NCBI RefSeq assembly: GCF_026012395.1
Contig: NZ_BRZA01000002.1
Coordinates: 186,001 to 250,000, forward strand
Length of the DNA stretch: 64,000 nt
Direction of reading: 5' to 3'
Origin: Lysinibacillus piscis
GTDB taxonomy: Bacteria > Bacillota > Bacilli > Bacillales_A > Planococcaceae
Position numbers and translations under genes: made by a program. Every line of letters begins with the position of its first letter. Position 1 is the first letter of the stretch. Under the pieces are notes generated by a model. The model was not told where the DNA came from. It saw only the letters and a list, made by a program, of their open reading frames with translations, and did no database searches. This document shows positions 35,770 to 45,304 of this stretch, one piece after another.

Positions 35770-37926
35770 ATGGCTCGAATGGGAGATCAAGAGAAGCTAC
35801 AAAAGAAAGAAGTGTATTATATTGCTATTTTATTAATGCTCATCGTCCCCTTTCTTTCCATTATAAATCAAGTATTTGCAGTTTTTAATCTAGATAATTA
35901 CTCCTATGTGAAGTTAATTATTCAAACATTAATTATTGTGATTACATTAGCCATTTCGATTCAATCATGGTTGGTATTTACACATTTAAAAACGAATCAC
36001 ATTTTATACATAGGACATGTATTTTCAGTAATTGGTCTTTGTGAACTAGCCAGTATGGTGCTATTGAAAAGTGGTACAGATAGAGCGTTACTCATAGAAG
36101 ATTGTGTCCATATGTTTATGCGTTTATATGCAGCCATTATTTTTTTTATCATCATCACTAAACAAAAAAAGCCAGCTACGATGCATTCACGAACACGTAC
36201 ATATAGTTTCTCTTTATTAGTTGTTGCTATTAGCTTGGCTGTATTCTCTGTTCTATCAAGTACCTCGTTAATGGAGCAAATAGCATTACACCAAATAGAT
36301 AAATACAGTCATGGATTATTAATTATATTGCAAGTTGTCATGATACTCATTATGAGTAAGCATTTAAGCCGTGCACCAAAGCGTATTACATGGTCAATTG
36401 GTTCGGCTGCATATTTAATTGTCAGTGATATTATTAGTTTATTGGATGAGAGCTCAAATACTATTTGGTTATTTGCGCCTCTCATACTGCAATTTTTAGC
36501 GTATTATTTTTTGTTGAAAGTGATTCATGATCTATCCGTAGAAAAGCCATACCAACAGTTATTGCAGGCGAAACGAGAATTAGAAGAATCACAGCAAAAC
36601 TTAAATTATCAGGTTTATCATGATGATCTTACACAGTTAAAAAATGAAAATTGGTTATTTAAAACATTGAAAGAAGAATTACAAGCAAACACACAGCAAA
36701 AGGCATTGATTGCTATTGAAATTGAGCGGCTTGTAACGATTCGTTCATCTATTGGTATCAGCTATGCTAATCAGATGATGAGGGTGGTAGCGGAGCGCAT
36801 TCAAGCTATTTTACCTGCTCATTATGAGGGCATCAGATTGCGAGAAGGTTGCTTTGTTATTTATGTCAAACAGATGCGTTCACAAGAGGAGCTGATGCAG
36901 TTTTGTCAGCAGGTAACAAAAGTGATGGAACAACCATTACAAGTACAATTATTTTCACTTAATGCTCGGTTGATTATGGGGATTGTTTTGTCTGATGAAC
37001 AAAGCTCTGGCGAGGAATTACTCATTAATGCACAGTTGGCTATGAGGGAAGCAAGACATATGCCTCAAAGTGTTTTAATCTATCAGCCTGAAATGTCTAC
37101 GGGCACAATTAATCGTTTGATGATGGAGCAAGAGTTGCAACAAGCCTTAATCAATGAAGAATTTTATTTAGAATACCAGCCACAGGTTAATTTAAAAACA
37201 GGCAAAATTGAATGTGTAGAGGCTTTAGTTCGTTGGCGACATCCTGTACATGGATTTATGCCACCAAATGTCTTTATACCAATTGCGGAAGAATCGGGGC
37301 TCATTATTCCATTAGGAAAATGGATTTTAGAACGAGCTTGTACGCAAGTGAAGGAATGGGAGCAGCAAGGCTTACCATCTATGAAAGTGGCTGTGAATCT
37401 ATCATTAGGTCAATTATTCCAGCAGGATTTAGTACAGATGGTGCGAGATATTTTACAACGTACAGACTTAGATCCTGAATATTTACAATTAGAAATTACG
37501 GAAAGTATGACGATGAATATTGATCAAATGACACAACTGCTTCATGAATTAAAAACACTGGGTATTCAAATTGCAGTGGATGATTTCGGGACAGGCTACT
37601 CGTCTCTCTCCTATTTAAAGGATTTTCCGATAGACTGTTTGAAGATTGACCGTGCCTTTGTGCAAAATATTCAACATGATACGAATGACAAAGCGCTTGT
37701 TTCTATGATTCTTTCGATGGCTAAACATTTGCATTTAAAAGTAGTAGCAGAAGGTATTGAAGAAGTGAGCCAGCTCGTTTTTCTCATCAATGGTGATTGT
37801 GACTATATTCAAGGATATTTATTTAGTAAGCCCATTGCTGCGGAGCAAATTTCCCAGCACTTTGAGGAGCTACATCAAAAAGCATTGACGATTTTAACCC
37901 CATTTCAACAAGATCATCCTATTTGA
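35770..37926 (+). CDS. Membrane protein with degenerate GGDEF and active-type EAL domain
   Basis: The 718-residue protein has about eight membrane segments in residues 15-255, a degenerate GGDEF domain (about 275-430) in which the signature is REGCF (residue 358 on), and an EAL domain (about 455-705). The EAL part keeps E484 in EALVRW, NLSLGQL, LEITES, DDFGTGYSS, KIDR, EGIE and QGYLFSKP, so c-di-GMP phosphodiesterase activity is expected; the GGDEF part probably only binds GTP or is inert. The start at 35770 follows AGAAGGGGATGG; an upstream TTG at 35743 is less likely. A GGDEF cyclase lies 1.2 kb downstream. Confidence 0.88.
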   Translation: MARMGDQEKLQKKEVYYIAILLMLIVPFLSIINQVFAVFNLDNYSYVKLIIQTLIIVITLAISIQSWLVFTHLKTNHILYIGHVFSVIGLCELASMVLLKSGTDRALLIEDCVHMFMRLYAAIIFFIIITKQKKPATMHSRTRTYSFSLLVVAISLAVFSVLSSTSLMEQIALHQIDKYSHGLLIILQVVMILIMSKHLSRAPKRITWSIGSAAYLIVSDIISLLDESSNTIWLFAPLILQFLAYYFLLKVIHDLSVEKPYQQLLQAKRELEESQQNLNYQVYHDDLTQLKNENWLFKTLKEELQANTQQKALIAIEIERLVTIRSSIGISYANQMMRVVAERIQAILPAHYEGIRLREGCFVIYVKQMRSQEELMQFCQQVTKVMEQPLQVQLFSLNARLIMGIVLSDEQSSGEELLINAQLAMREARHMPQSVLIYQPEMSTGTINRLMMEQELQQALINEEFYLEYQPQVNLKTGKIECVEALVRWRHPVHGFMPPNVFIPIAEESGLIIPLGKWILERACTQVKEWEQQGLPSMKVAVNLSLGQLFQQDLVQMVRDILQRTDLDPEYLQLEITESMTMNIDQMTQLLHELKTLGIQIAVDDFGTGYSSLSYLKDFPIDCLKIDRAFVQNIQHDTNDKALVSMILSMAKHLHLKVVAEGIEEVSQLVFLINGDCDYIQGYLFSKPIAAEQISQHFEELHQKALTILTPFQQDHPI

Positions 37927-37939
37927 GCATATATCAATT

Positions 37940-37986
37940 AGAGACAACGAAAAACATTCTGATAATCAGTGTTTTTCGCTGTCTCT
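37940..37986. other. 17-bp-arm hairpin between convergent genes
   Basis: AGAGACA then CGAAAAACA (37940-37956) pairs with 37970-37986, with one mismatch. There is no clear T-run. It lies between the EAL gene and the minus-strand small gene and may work as a bidirectional terminator. Confidence 0.5.
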
Positions 37987-38005
37987 ATTCATTAGATGAC
38001 CAAAG

Positions 38006-38167
38006 TTATTTTTTCTTTTTTTTCGTATCCGTCACATTGTGGATTAAATTGATAAATTCTTGAGAAAATTCTTCACTGACTTTATTTGGTGCGATTTTTT
38101 GATTTTGAGGTGTTTGTGGTAAAGCTCCTTTATTCGCACTTTTGCCTTGTTTATTATCTCTACCCAT
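38006..38167 (-). CDS. Small basic YfhD-like spore-associated protein
   Basis: The 53-residue protein is very polar, with MGRDNKQGKSANKGALPQTP at its N-terminus, an acidic helix (SEEFSQEFINLI) and a lysine tail. The MGR start with LPQTP resembles the YfhD family and similar small spore proteins. The ATG at 38167 follows AAAGGAG on the minus strand; the ATG at 38188 lies within that site. Assignment to a family is tentative. Confidence 0.55.
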   Translation of the reverse strand: MGRDNKQGKSANKGALPQTPQNQKIAPNKVSEEFSQEFINLIHNVTDTKKKKK

Positions 38168-38320
38168 ATGTGAGACAGCTCCTTTCATTTTCTTGTTTTT
38201 AATATGGCTTGCTGTGTGGTTTTTATCATAAGTAAATGTAGGAAATGTGTTGCTTGATTATTGAGGGCGACCACTTCACAATAGAGATAATGTAGCTAGT
38301 TGAAAGGGGTTCAAAAAATA

Positions 38321-39121
38321 ATGGATATTCTGACAAGGAATTGTGTTAAAATCATCGGGAATGGCAAACAACCAATTATGTTTGCACATGGTTTTGGCTG
38401 CAATCAAAATATGTGGCGTTTTATTACACCAGCATTTCAAGAAAAATTTCAAATTATTCTCTTTGATTATGTTGGTGCAGGAAATTCAGACATTCATGCC
38501 TACACAACCGAAAAATATAAAACATTGCAAGGCTATGCACAAGATGTGTTAGATATTATAGAGGCTTTGCATTTGCAGCAACTTATTTTTGTTGGGCATT
38601 CCATTAGTTCAATGATCGGTATGTTAGCTTCCATTGAGCGACCAGATGTTTTTAAAAAAATGGTGATGATTGGTCCATCACCTTGTTATTTGAATGACAG
38701 TATGTATCAAGGTGGTTTTGAGAAAAGTGATATTGCTGAGCTTTTAGATATGATGGAGATGAATTTTGCTGGTTGGGCAAGCTATATGGCGCCTATTGTG
38801 ATGAATGCACCAGAGCAACCGAAATTATCACAGGATTTAGAGCAAATGTTTGTTTCAGTTAATCCTCGTATTGCGAGAGAATTTGCTGAAGTGACATTTT
38901 TCTCAGATTGTCGTGCCGATTTAGCAAAAACAAGCATTCCTACTTTAATTATGCAGTGTTCAGAAGATAGCATTGTACCAATTGAAGTGGGCCAGTACTT
39001 ACATGAACATTTAGCGAATAGTACGCTATGTTTAATGGAGGCAAAGGGACATTATCCACATATTAGCCATCCAAAAGAAAGTATTCAGCATATGTTGGAA
39101 TTTTTAGGAGAAGGGTGTTAA
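38321..39121 (+). CDS. RsbQ-like alpha/beta hydrolase
   Basis: The 266-residue protein has the full RsbQ layout: FAHGFGCNQNMW near the oxyanion site, LFDYVGAGNSD, nucleophile S94 in VGHSISSMIG, D216 and H244 (GHYPHIS), which align with the S-D-H triad of B. subtilis RsbQ. RsbQ activates the PAS-containing phosphatase RsbP in the energy branch of the general stress response, probably by making a small ligand for the PAS domain. The ATG at 38321 is preceded by AAAGGGG. The stop lies three bases before the start of a PAS-GGDEF gene, so the partner here appears to be a cyclase. Confidence 0.88.
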   Translation: MDILTRNCVKIIGNGKQPIMFAHGFGCNQNMWRFITPAFQEKFQIILFDYVGAGNSDIHAYTTEKYKTLQGYAQDVLDIIEALHLQQLIFVGHSISSMIGMLASIERPDVFKKMVMIGPSPCYLNDSMYQGGFEKSDIAELLDMMEMNFAGWASYMAPIVMNAPEQPKLSQDLEQMFVSVNPRIAREFAEVTFFSDCRADLAKTSIPTLIMQCSEDSIVPIEVGQYLHEHLANSTLCLMEAKGHYPHISHPKESIQHMLEFLGEGC

Positions 39122-39123
39122 AG

Positions 39124-40098
39124 ATGAACAATCGCTTAAATCATGCACCTTGTGGTTTTTTATCTTTCAACCACGAGGGGACTATTGTAGAAGTGAATCA
39201 AACATTTCTTCAATGGTTAGGTTATGAACAAGCAAACGTATTAAATAAACATATTGAGACATTATTATCCATACCAAATAAATTAATATTTCATTCTTAT
39301 TTTTACCCAAATATTAATTTACATAAGCATGTAGAAGAATTATTTATTAGCTTAAAACATCAAGATGGTCGGTCCATTCCGTGTTTAATGAATGCCAAAT
39401 TATCTATTGCCAATGGAATAGAGCAGATTGATTGTATTTTCATGCAAATGAAAAAGCGTATTGATTATGAACAGGAGTTACGATTAGCTAAAAAGCAAAT
39501 AGAGACAGCCTATTTTGAAAAAGAGCAAGCATTGGCAAAGTTAGAGCAGCTACATATAGCGATTGAGCAAAAGCAGGAAGAATTATTGCAAATGAATGCA
39601 TCCTTAGTTGAATTGTCGATGACGGATAAGTTAACAGGCTTAAAAAATAGACGCTTTTTCCAAGAGCGATTAGCCGAGCAATTCCAATTATTTAATACAC
39701 ACGCACAATTATTTTCTTTATGTATATTGGATATTGATTATTTTAAAAAGGTTAATGATGTATTCGGGCATCAAATAGGAGATGACGTTCTTGTTCAATT
39801 AGCTCAATTATTACAACAGCATGTTCGTCTACAAGATATACCGATTCGTTATGGCGGAGAAGAGTTTATTGTTATTTTGCCCAATACCAATATAGCCGAA
39901 GCCAAGGCGTTAGCAGAGCATTTTAGACAAGCTGTAGAAATAGCACAGTGGCCAACTGGACAAACATTGACAATTAGTATTGGTGTAGCGACAGTGATGA
40001 CGACTGATGATGAAAATACATTGTTGAAAAATGCAGATGATGCACTATATACTTCAAAAGAGCATGGGCGAAATCGAGTGACGCATTATCAAGGATAG
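39124..40098 (+). CDS. PAS-coiled-coil-GGDEF diguanylate cyclase
   Basis: The 324-residue soluble protein has a PAS domain (about 1-112), a coiled coil (about 113-162) and a GGDEF domain (165-324). The domain has metal Asp in LDIDYFKK, the active signature GGEEF (244-248) and an allosteric inhibition site RxxD (R235-D238) exactly five residues before it, so it should make c-di-GMP and be product-inhibited. PAS plus coiled coil is the sensory half of RsbP, here joined to a cyclase. The ribosome site GGAGAAGGG lies within the end of the RsbQ-like gene; a GTG at 39115 is too close to it. Likely one operon with the hydrolase. Confidence 0.9.
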   Translation: MNNRLNHAPCGFLSFNHEGTIVEVNQTFLQWLGYEQANVLNKHIETLLSIPNKLIFHSYFYPNINLHKHVEELFISLKHQDGRSIPCLMNAKLSIANGIEQIDCIFMQMKKRIDYEQELRLAKKQIETAYFEKEQALAKLEQLHIAIEQKQEELLQMNASLVELSMTDKLTGLKNRRFFQERLAEQFQLFNTHAQLFSLCILDIDYFKKVNDVFGHQIGDDVLVQLAQLLQQHVRLQDIPIRYGGEEFIVILPNTNIAEAKALAEHFRQAVEIAQWPTGQTLTISIGVATVMTTDDENTLLKNADDALYTSKEHGRNRVTHYQG

Positions 40099-40120
40099 TA
40101 AATAAAAAAGGTAGGTATAT

Positions 40121-40894
40121 ATGATGAAAAGAATCGAATCCACACAAAATGCGTTAGTGAAATATTGGAAAAAATTAGCGACGACAAGAAAAGAGCGTGA
40201 ACGTTCAGGTGAATTTATTGTGGAAGGCTTTCATTTAGTAGAAGAGGCTTTAAAGCAAAAGGAATCAGTAAAACAGCTGATTGTACGTGAAGGCGTTGAC
40301 TTACCGATGCTTTGGCCAATTGATGATATTGCCATTGTAGAAGTGACAGCAGCAGTTACAAAGGAATTTGCTGAAACCGAAACAACTCAAGGTGTATTTG
40401 CGGTGTGCCAGCAGCCTGCTTTACAGGAAGAGACAATGGCTTCATGGCGCAAAGTGTTATTAATTGATGCTGTGCAAGATCCAGGCAATATTGGCACGAT
40501 GATTCGCACAGCAGATGCGGCAGGCTTAGATGCAGTTATATTAGGAAAAGGCTGTGCAGACAGCTATAATCCTAAAACATTGCGCTCTGCACAAGGCTCT
40601 CATTTCCATATTCCTGTTATACGTGGTGAATTAGAGGATTGGATTGATGATTTACAAGCGCGAGGTGTACCTGTTTTTGGTACAGCATTGGACGAAGAGG
40701 CTGTATCTTATCGTGATATTCAGCATGCAGGGACATTTGCGATTATGATGGGCAATGAAGGCAGTGGCATTCATCCACAATTGCTAGCATTAACAGACCA
40801 AAATATCATGATTCCGATTATAGGACAAGCTGAATCCTTGAATGTAGCTGTAGCAACAGGGATTGTGCTCTTTAGTTTTGTTCATCAATCATAA
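40121..40894 (+). CDS. ysgA: SpoU/TrmH family RNA 2'-O-methyltransferase YsgA
   Basis: The 257-residue SPOUT enzyme has an N-terminal substrate-binding domain (about 1-95, GEFIVEGFHLVEEAL) and the knotted methyltransferase domain with DPGNIGTMIRTADAAGLD, the MMGNEGSGIHP motif and IPIIGQAESLNVAVATGIVLF. It should 2'-O-methylate rRNA using S-adenosylmethionine. It begins with two ATG codons (40121 and 40124). Location just before pheS matches B. subtilis ysgA. Confidence 0.9.
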   Translation: MMKRIESTQNALVKYWKKLATTRKERERSGEFIVEGFHLVEEALKQKESVKQLIVREGVDLPMLWPIDDIAIVEVTAAVTKEFAETETTQGVFAVCQQPALQEETMASWRKVLLIDAVQDPGNIGTMIRTADAAGLDAVILGKGCADSYNPKTLRSAQGSHFHIPVIRGELEDWIDDLQARGVPVFGTALDEEAVSYRDIQHAGTFAIMMGNEGSGIHPQLLALTDQNIMIPIIGQAESLNVAVATGIVLFSFVHQS

Positions 40895-40910
40895 AAGTAT
40901 GACACGACAC

Positions 40911-40940
40911 TTGATTTCTTTAAATAGAGCATTGTATAAT
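40911..40940 (+). promoter_or_regulatory. Promoter of the pheS-pheT T-box transcript
   Basis: TTGATT (40911-40916) and TATAAT (40935-40940) are separated by 18 bases. Confidence 0.65.
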
Positions 40941-40959
40941 TAAATTCAAATAATTAAAA

Positions 40960-41238
40960 ATGCTTAGACCAAGAAGTAGTAAAGATTGTGAATGGTTGAC
41001 AGGGAGCGTATAAGCCAAAGATTGAGAGCTAACGCCGTACCAATGCAGTTTTGAATTCATCTTGTGAGCAGCTACCGGGACCAGTTACATTAATTATTGA
41101 AATAAAGTAACTGTAAAGGTATGCCGGCTGTTATCCAGTCGTTATGTCAATGAAGTGATTGTAAGGTAGGAATCTTGCAATAACTAGGGTGGTACCGCGA
41201 ATCGAGCCTCGTCCCTTTTTTTAGGGGGCGAGTTTTTT
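40960..41238 (+). promoter_or_regulatory. T-box leader of pheS-pheT (phenylalanine)
   Basis: The T-box core AGGGTGGTACCGCG is at 41186-41199, with a UGGU bulge fitting a tRNA that ends ACCA, as tRNA-Phe does. The specifier codon TTC is at 41056-41058 in the context GAATTCATC. A terminator (CTCGTCCCT arm with AGGGGGCGAG arm, then T-run) ends at about 41238. Uncharged tRNA-Phe should switch the operon on. Confidence 0.93.
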
Positions 41239-41282
41239 TATGTCTATAAAGCGGACATTTATTTTCAAAGGGAGGTTTTTGT

Positions 41283-42320
41283 ATGGAAGAGCAATTAAAA
41301 CAGTTGGAGCAAGAGGCACTTGCTAAAATTGAAGCATCAACAAATTTAAAAGAATTAAATGAGGTGCGTGTAGCCTATCTTGGGAAAAAGGGACCCATTA
41401 CAGATTTATTAAAAGGAATGGGTAAATTATCTGCTGAAGAACGTCCAAAAATGGGGGCTTTAGTAAACACGGTTCGTGAACATGTGACGACTGTATTGGA
41501 AGAAAAAGCAGTTGTTTTAGAGGAAGCGGCTATTGCAGAGCAACTAGCAAATGAGTCGATTGATGTCACATTACCAGGACGCACAATTAAAGTCGGAAAT
41601 CGTCATCCATTAACACGTGTTATTGAGGAAATTGAAGATTTATTTATTGGTATGGGCTATGAAATTGCAGAAGGTCCTGAAGTAGAGAAGGATTATTATA
41701 ATTTTGAGGCATTGAACTTGCCAAAAGGACATCCAGCTCGTGATATGCAGGATTCATTCTATATTTCCGAGGAAATATTATTACGCACACATACATCACC
41801 AGTACAAGCTCGCACAATGGAAGCAAAACAAGGTGAACCAATTCGTATTATTTGTCCAGGTAAAGTATTCCGTCGTGACAATGATGATGCGACACATTCA
41901 CATCAGTTCATGCAAATTGAAGGTTTAGTCATTGGCGAAAATATTCGTATGAGTGATTTAAAAGGAACATTGGATACATTAGCGAAAAAAATGTTTGGTG
42001 CTGATCGTGAAATTCGTTTACGTCCAAGTTTCTTCCCATTCACAGAACCATCTGTCGAAATGGATATTTCTTGTTTCAAATGTGGCGGTACAGGTTGTAA
42101 TGTATGTAAAAAAACAGGCTGGATTGAAATTTTAGGAGCAGGTATGGTGCATCCGAATGTGCTTGAAATGGCTGGCTATGATGCGAAAAAAGTGTCAGGC
42201 TTTGCATTCGGTATTGGCGCTGAGCGTATTGCGATGTTGAAATATGGCGTGGATGATATTCGTCATTTTTATACAAATGACACACGTTTCTTATCACAAT
42301 TTGAGCGAACAGAGGCGTAA
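41283..42320 (+). CDS. pheS: Phenylalanyl-tRNA synthetase alpha subunit
   Basis: The 345-residue catalytic subunit has an N-terminal coiled coil (about 1-85), motif 2 with [19 protein letters not shown], and motif 3 [14 protein letters not shown] near the end, with ECF-type zinc-like Cys residues in [17 protein letters not shown]. It combines with PheT into a heterotetramer. GGGAGG precedes the ATG. pheT follows 15 bases later. Confidence 0.97.
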   Translation: MEEQLKQLEQEALAKIEASTNLKELNEVRVAYLGKKGPITDLLKGMGKLSAEERPKMGALVNTVREHVTTVLEEKAVVLEEAAIAEQLANESIDVTLPGRTIKVGNRHPLTRVIEEIEDLFIGMGYEIAEGPEVEKDYYNFEALNLPKGHPARDMQDSFYISEEILLRTHTSPVQARTMEAKQGEPIRIICPGKVFRRDNDDATHSHQFMQIEGLVIGENIRMSDLKGTLDTLAKKMFGADREIRLRPSFFPFTEPSVEMDISCFKCGGTGCNVCKKTGWIEILGAGMVHPNVLEMAGYDAKKVSGFAFGIGAERIAMLKYGVDDIRHFYTNDTRFLSQFERTEA

Positions 42321-42335
42321 GGAGGAGCTACTAGT

Positions 42336-44753
42336 ATGTTAGTATCATTAGAATGGTTAAAAGAATATGTACAAATACAAGATTTAACACCTGCACAATT
42401 GGCAGAGAAAATTACACGCTCAGGTATTGAAGTGGATGCGGTGATTGATCGTGCGAATGGTATGGAGAAGGTAGTTGTTGGGCATGTTGTGTCAAAAGAA
42501 AAGCATCCAGAAGCAGATAAATTAAATATTTGTCAAGTGGATGTTGGTGAAGAAAGCTTACAGCAAATCATTTGTGGTGCACCAAATGTAGATGCAGGAC
42601 AAAAAGTGATTGTCGCTCGTCCAGGAGCACATTTACCAGGTGGCATTAAAATTAAAAAGGCAAAACTACGTGGACATGAATCAAATGGGATGATTTGCTC
42701 ACTACAAGAGCTTGGCATTGAAGGAAAACTTGTGCCGAAAGCCTATGCAGAGGGTATTTATGTGTTGCCTGCTGATACGGAAGTTGGCTCAGATGCATTA
42801 GCATTATTAGGCTTACGTGATACAGTATTGGAACTTGGCTTAACACCTAATCGTTCAGATGCTTTGTCAATGCTTGGCGTAGCTTATGAGGTAGGTGCTA
42901 TTTTATCAGCAGAAGTGACATATCCAACAGCTACTTACACAACATCTTCTGAAAAAGCACAAGATGTTTTACAATTACGTGTGGAAGATACGACTGCGAA
43001 TCCGATGTATGTAGCCAAAGTCGTGAAAAATGTAAAAATTGCTGAATCACCACGCTGGTTACAAAATCGTTTAATGGCAGCAGGTATACGTCCACATAAT
43101 AATGTTGTCGATGTAACGAACTATATTTTAATGGAATATGGTCAACCATTACATGCTTTCGACTATGATAGTTTAGCTACAGGTGAAATTGTTGTACGAA
43201 AAGCAGCAGAAGGTGAAAAAATCACAACATTGGATGACCAAGAACGTACATTGAAAGCAACAGATTTAGTTATTACAAATGGCAAAGAGCCTGTAGCAAT
43301 TGCAGGTGTTATGGGTGGAGCAAACTCAGAAGTAACAGAATCGACAACAACGGTTGTGATTGAGTCAGCTTACTTTGATGGATTAACAGTGCGTCAAACA
43401 TCACGTCATTTAGGTTTACGTTCTGATTCATCTGCACGTTTTGAAAAAGGGGTTGACCCAAATCGTGTATTAGCAGCAGCAGACCGTGCAGCGGCATTAC
43501 TTGCAGAATTAGCAGGTGGTGAAGTGTTAGAAGGTATGTGTATTGTTGATGAATTAGACAAAGCACCAGCACGTGTAGTGGTATCACCTGATTTCATTAA
43601 TGAACGTTTAGGCATGAAAATTTCGTTAGAAGAAATGCTGTCTATTTTAGAGCGTTTAAAATTTGATGTGGAAGCGGCAAATGGATTATTAATCATTGAT
43701 GCGCCAACACGTCGTCAAGATATTAAAATTGAAGAAGATATTGTGGAAGAAATCGCTCGTCTATATGGCTATGATGAAATTCCAATGACATTACCAGAAG
43801 GAGCAAACCAAGCAGGTAGCTTAACGGCTTATCAAGCTACTCGCCGTGTTGTGCGTAATTTCATGGAGGGAGCAGGTCTATATCAAGCAGTGACGTATTC
43901 TTTAACATCAGAAGCATTATCACAGCGTTTTGCTTTAAAGGCAGAATCTGTGACGCGTTTATTAATGCCAATGAGTGAGGAGCGTTCCACATTACGTCAA
44001 AGTCTGATTCCTCATTTAATTGAAGCAGCAGCTTATAATGTAGCACGTCAAGCAGACGGTGTAGCACTATATGAAATTGGCTCCGTGTTCCTTGGTCAAT
44101 CAGCAGAAGGGCAACCATATGAGGAAGAACATGTAGCGGCAGTTCTAACAGGCAAATGGCTGGATCATGCTTGGCAAGGTGAGAAAAAAGCAGTTGATTT
44201 CTTTGTACTAAAAGGGATTGTAGAAGGTGTCGTTGGCAAGCTTGGTTTAACAGAGCGTATTTCATTTGTGAAAGCGGAAGTGGATGGCTTACATCCTGGA
44301 CGTACAGCGAGCATTTTATTGGATGGTACACAAGTCGGTATTATTGGTGGGTTACATCCAGCAGAGCAAAAGGCTTGGGGTGTAAAGGACACATATGTGA
44401 TGGAAATGAATTTGGTCGCATTATTACAAGCTGTCACAGAGGAAGCACCACTTTCTTATACAGCCGTACCTCGATTCCCAGCGATGTCTCGTGATATTGC
44501 ATTGATTATGAATCGTGCAACACCAGCAGGTGAAGTACTTGCGGTCATTGAAAAAGCAGGTGTGAAATTATTAAAAGATGTGCATGTCTTTGACGTATAT
44601 GAAGGAGACAAAATGGAGGCAGGTAAGAAATCTGTAGCCTTCTCGCTCACGTATTTCGATCCAGAGCGCACATTAACAGATGAGGAAGTTGTAGCAGCAC
44701 ATACGAAAGTATTGAAAGCAATTGCAACAATTGAAGGAACAGAAGTACGTTAA
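42336..44753 (+). CDS. pheT: Phenylalanyl-tRNA synthetase beta subunit
   Basis: The 805-residue subunit carries a tRNA-binding EMAP-like domain (about 40-150, VVVGHVVSKEKHPEADKLNI), the B3/B4 editing domain (about 200-390), B5 (about 410-480), the catalytic-like core and the C-terminal anticodon-binding FDX-ACB domain (about 710-805, AVPRFPAMSRDIALI). Length is standard. AAGGAGGAGC precedes the ATG. In B. subtilis rnhC follows; here a terminator, a repeat array and a protease gene come next. Confidence 0.97.
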   Translation: MLVSLEWLKEYVQIQDLTPAQLAEKITRSGIEVDAVIDRANGMEKVVVGHVVSKEKHPEADKLNICQVDVGEESLQQIICGAPNVDAGQKVIVARPGAHLPGGIKIKKAKLRGHESNGMICSLQELGIEGKLVPKAYAEGIYVLPADTEVGSDALALLGLRDTVLELGLTPNRSDALSMLGVAYEVGAILSAEVTYPTATYTTSSEKAQDVLQLRVEDTTANPMYVAKVVKNVKIAESPRWLQNRLMAAGIRPHNNVVDVTNYILMEYGQPLHAFDYDSLATGEIVVRKAAEGEKITTLDDQERTLKATDLVITNGKEPVAIAGVMGGANSEVTESTTTVVIESAYFDGLTVRQTSRHLGLRSDSSARFEKGVDPNRVLAAADRAAALLAELAGGEVLEGMCIVDELDKAPARVVVSPDFINERLGMKISLEEMLSILERLKFDVEAANGLLIIDAPTRRQDIKIEEDIVEEIARLYGYDEIPMTLPEGANQAGSLTAYQATRRVVRNFMEGAGLYQAVTYSLTSEALSQRFALKAESVTRLLMPMSEERSTLRQSLIPHLIEAAAYNVARQADGVALYEIGSVFLGQSAEGQPYEEEHVAAVLTGKWLDHAWQGEKKAVDFFVLKGIVEGVVGKLGLTERISFVKAEVDGLHPGRTASILLDGTQVGIIGGLHPAEQKAWGVKDTYVMEMNLVALLQAVTEEAPLSYTAVPRFPAMSRDIALIMNRATPAGEVLAVIEKAGVKLLKDVHVFDVYEGDKMEAGKKSVAFSLTYFDPERTLTDEEVVAAHTKVLKAIATIEGTEVR

Positions 44754-44766
44754 TACAAAAGAAAAG

Positions 44767-44809
44767 CAAAGGTCAGCTCCAGTTTATTCTGAGCTGACCT
44801 TTGTTTTTT
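44767..44809 (+). terminator. Intrinsic terminator after pheST
   Basis: A 13-bp perfect stem CAAAGGTCAGCTC (44767-44779 with 44791-44803) followed by TTTTTTG. Confidence 0.93.
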
Positions 44810-44944
44810 GTGGGCGAAATGTTACTTTCGTTGGGGAACATAGTAAGAATTTACTCAGATAAAATTAATAATATATTTACATTTTTTTCATAGAAACTTA
44901 ATTTTGCTCATATAGTAGATAATATGTTCATAGTTATGGCATGG

Positions 44945-45223
44945 ACAAGTATTTTCTGTGCGAAAGCGTGGGTGAAACGTAGCGACAGCAACAAGTATTT
45001 TCTGTGCGAAAGCGTGGGTGAAACGTAGCGACAGCAACAAGTATTTTCTGTGCGAAAGCGTGAGTGAAACGTAGCGACAGCAACAAGTATTTTCTGTGCG
45101 AAAGCGTGAGTGAAACGTAGCGACAGCAACAAGTATTTTCTGTGCGAAAGCGTGAGTGAAACGTAGCGACAGCAACAAGTGTTTTCTATGTGAGAAAGCG
45201 TGAGTACTAACGTAGCGACAACC
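44945..45223. repeat. Tandem array of a 46-bp unit, five copies plus a diverged sixth
   Basis: Units start at 44945, 44991, 45037, 45083 and 45129 with exact 46-base spacing and no spacer. Units 1-2 differ from 3-5 only at one base (GTGGGTG versus GTGAGTG). A sixth copy from 45175 carries several changes and small insertions. The unit contains TGTGCGAAAGCGTG and ACGTAGCGACAGCAACA. Because 46 is not divisible by three, the array is not a coding repeat. It occupies the region directly upstream of the subtilase gene. The sequence 44810-44944 before it is AT-rich and otherwise empty. Confidence 0.95.
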
Positions 45224-45304
45224 ACAAGTACTCAAACAAACAGGAGGAGGCAGTATTTTAGCAAGATATGTGTGGGTAGATCTATCATTTTAGGAGGGGT
45301 TCAT

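Noticed and set aside
43861..44331. 156-residue minus-strand frame opposite pheT
   Set aside because: It is a shadow of the strongly conserved pheT frame; no ribosome site, His/Leu/Gln-rich composition typical of antisense frames.
44945..45223. CRISPR-like array
   Set aside because: The 46-base units abut each other with no unique spacers, and no cas genes are near.
44888..45235. Minus-strand frames of about 105-115 residues through the repeats
   Set aside because: They are repeat-generated frames in two registers with no ribosome site and Cys/Phe/Arg-rich repetitive peptides; 46-base periodicity makes long frames by chance.
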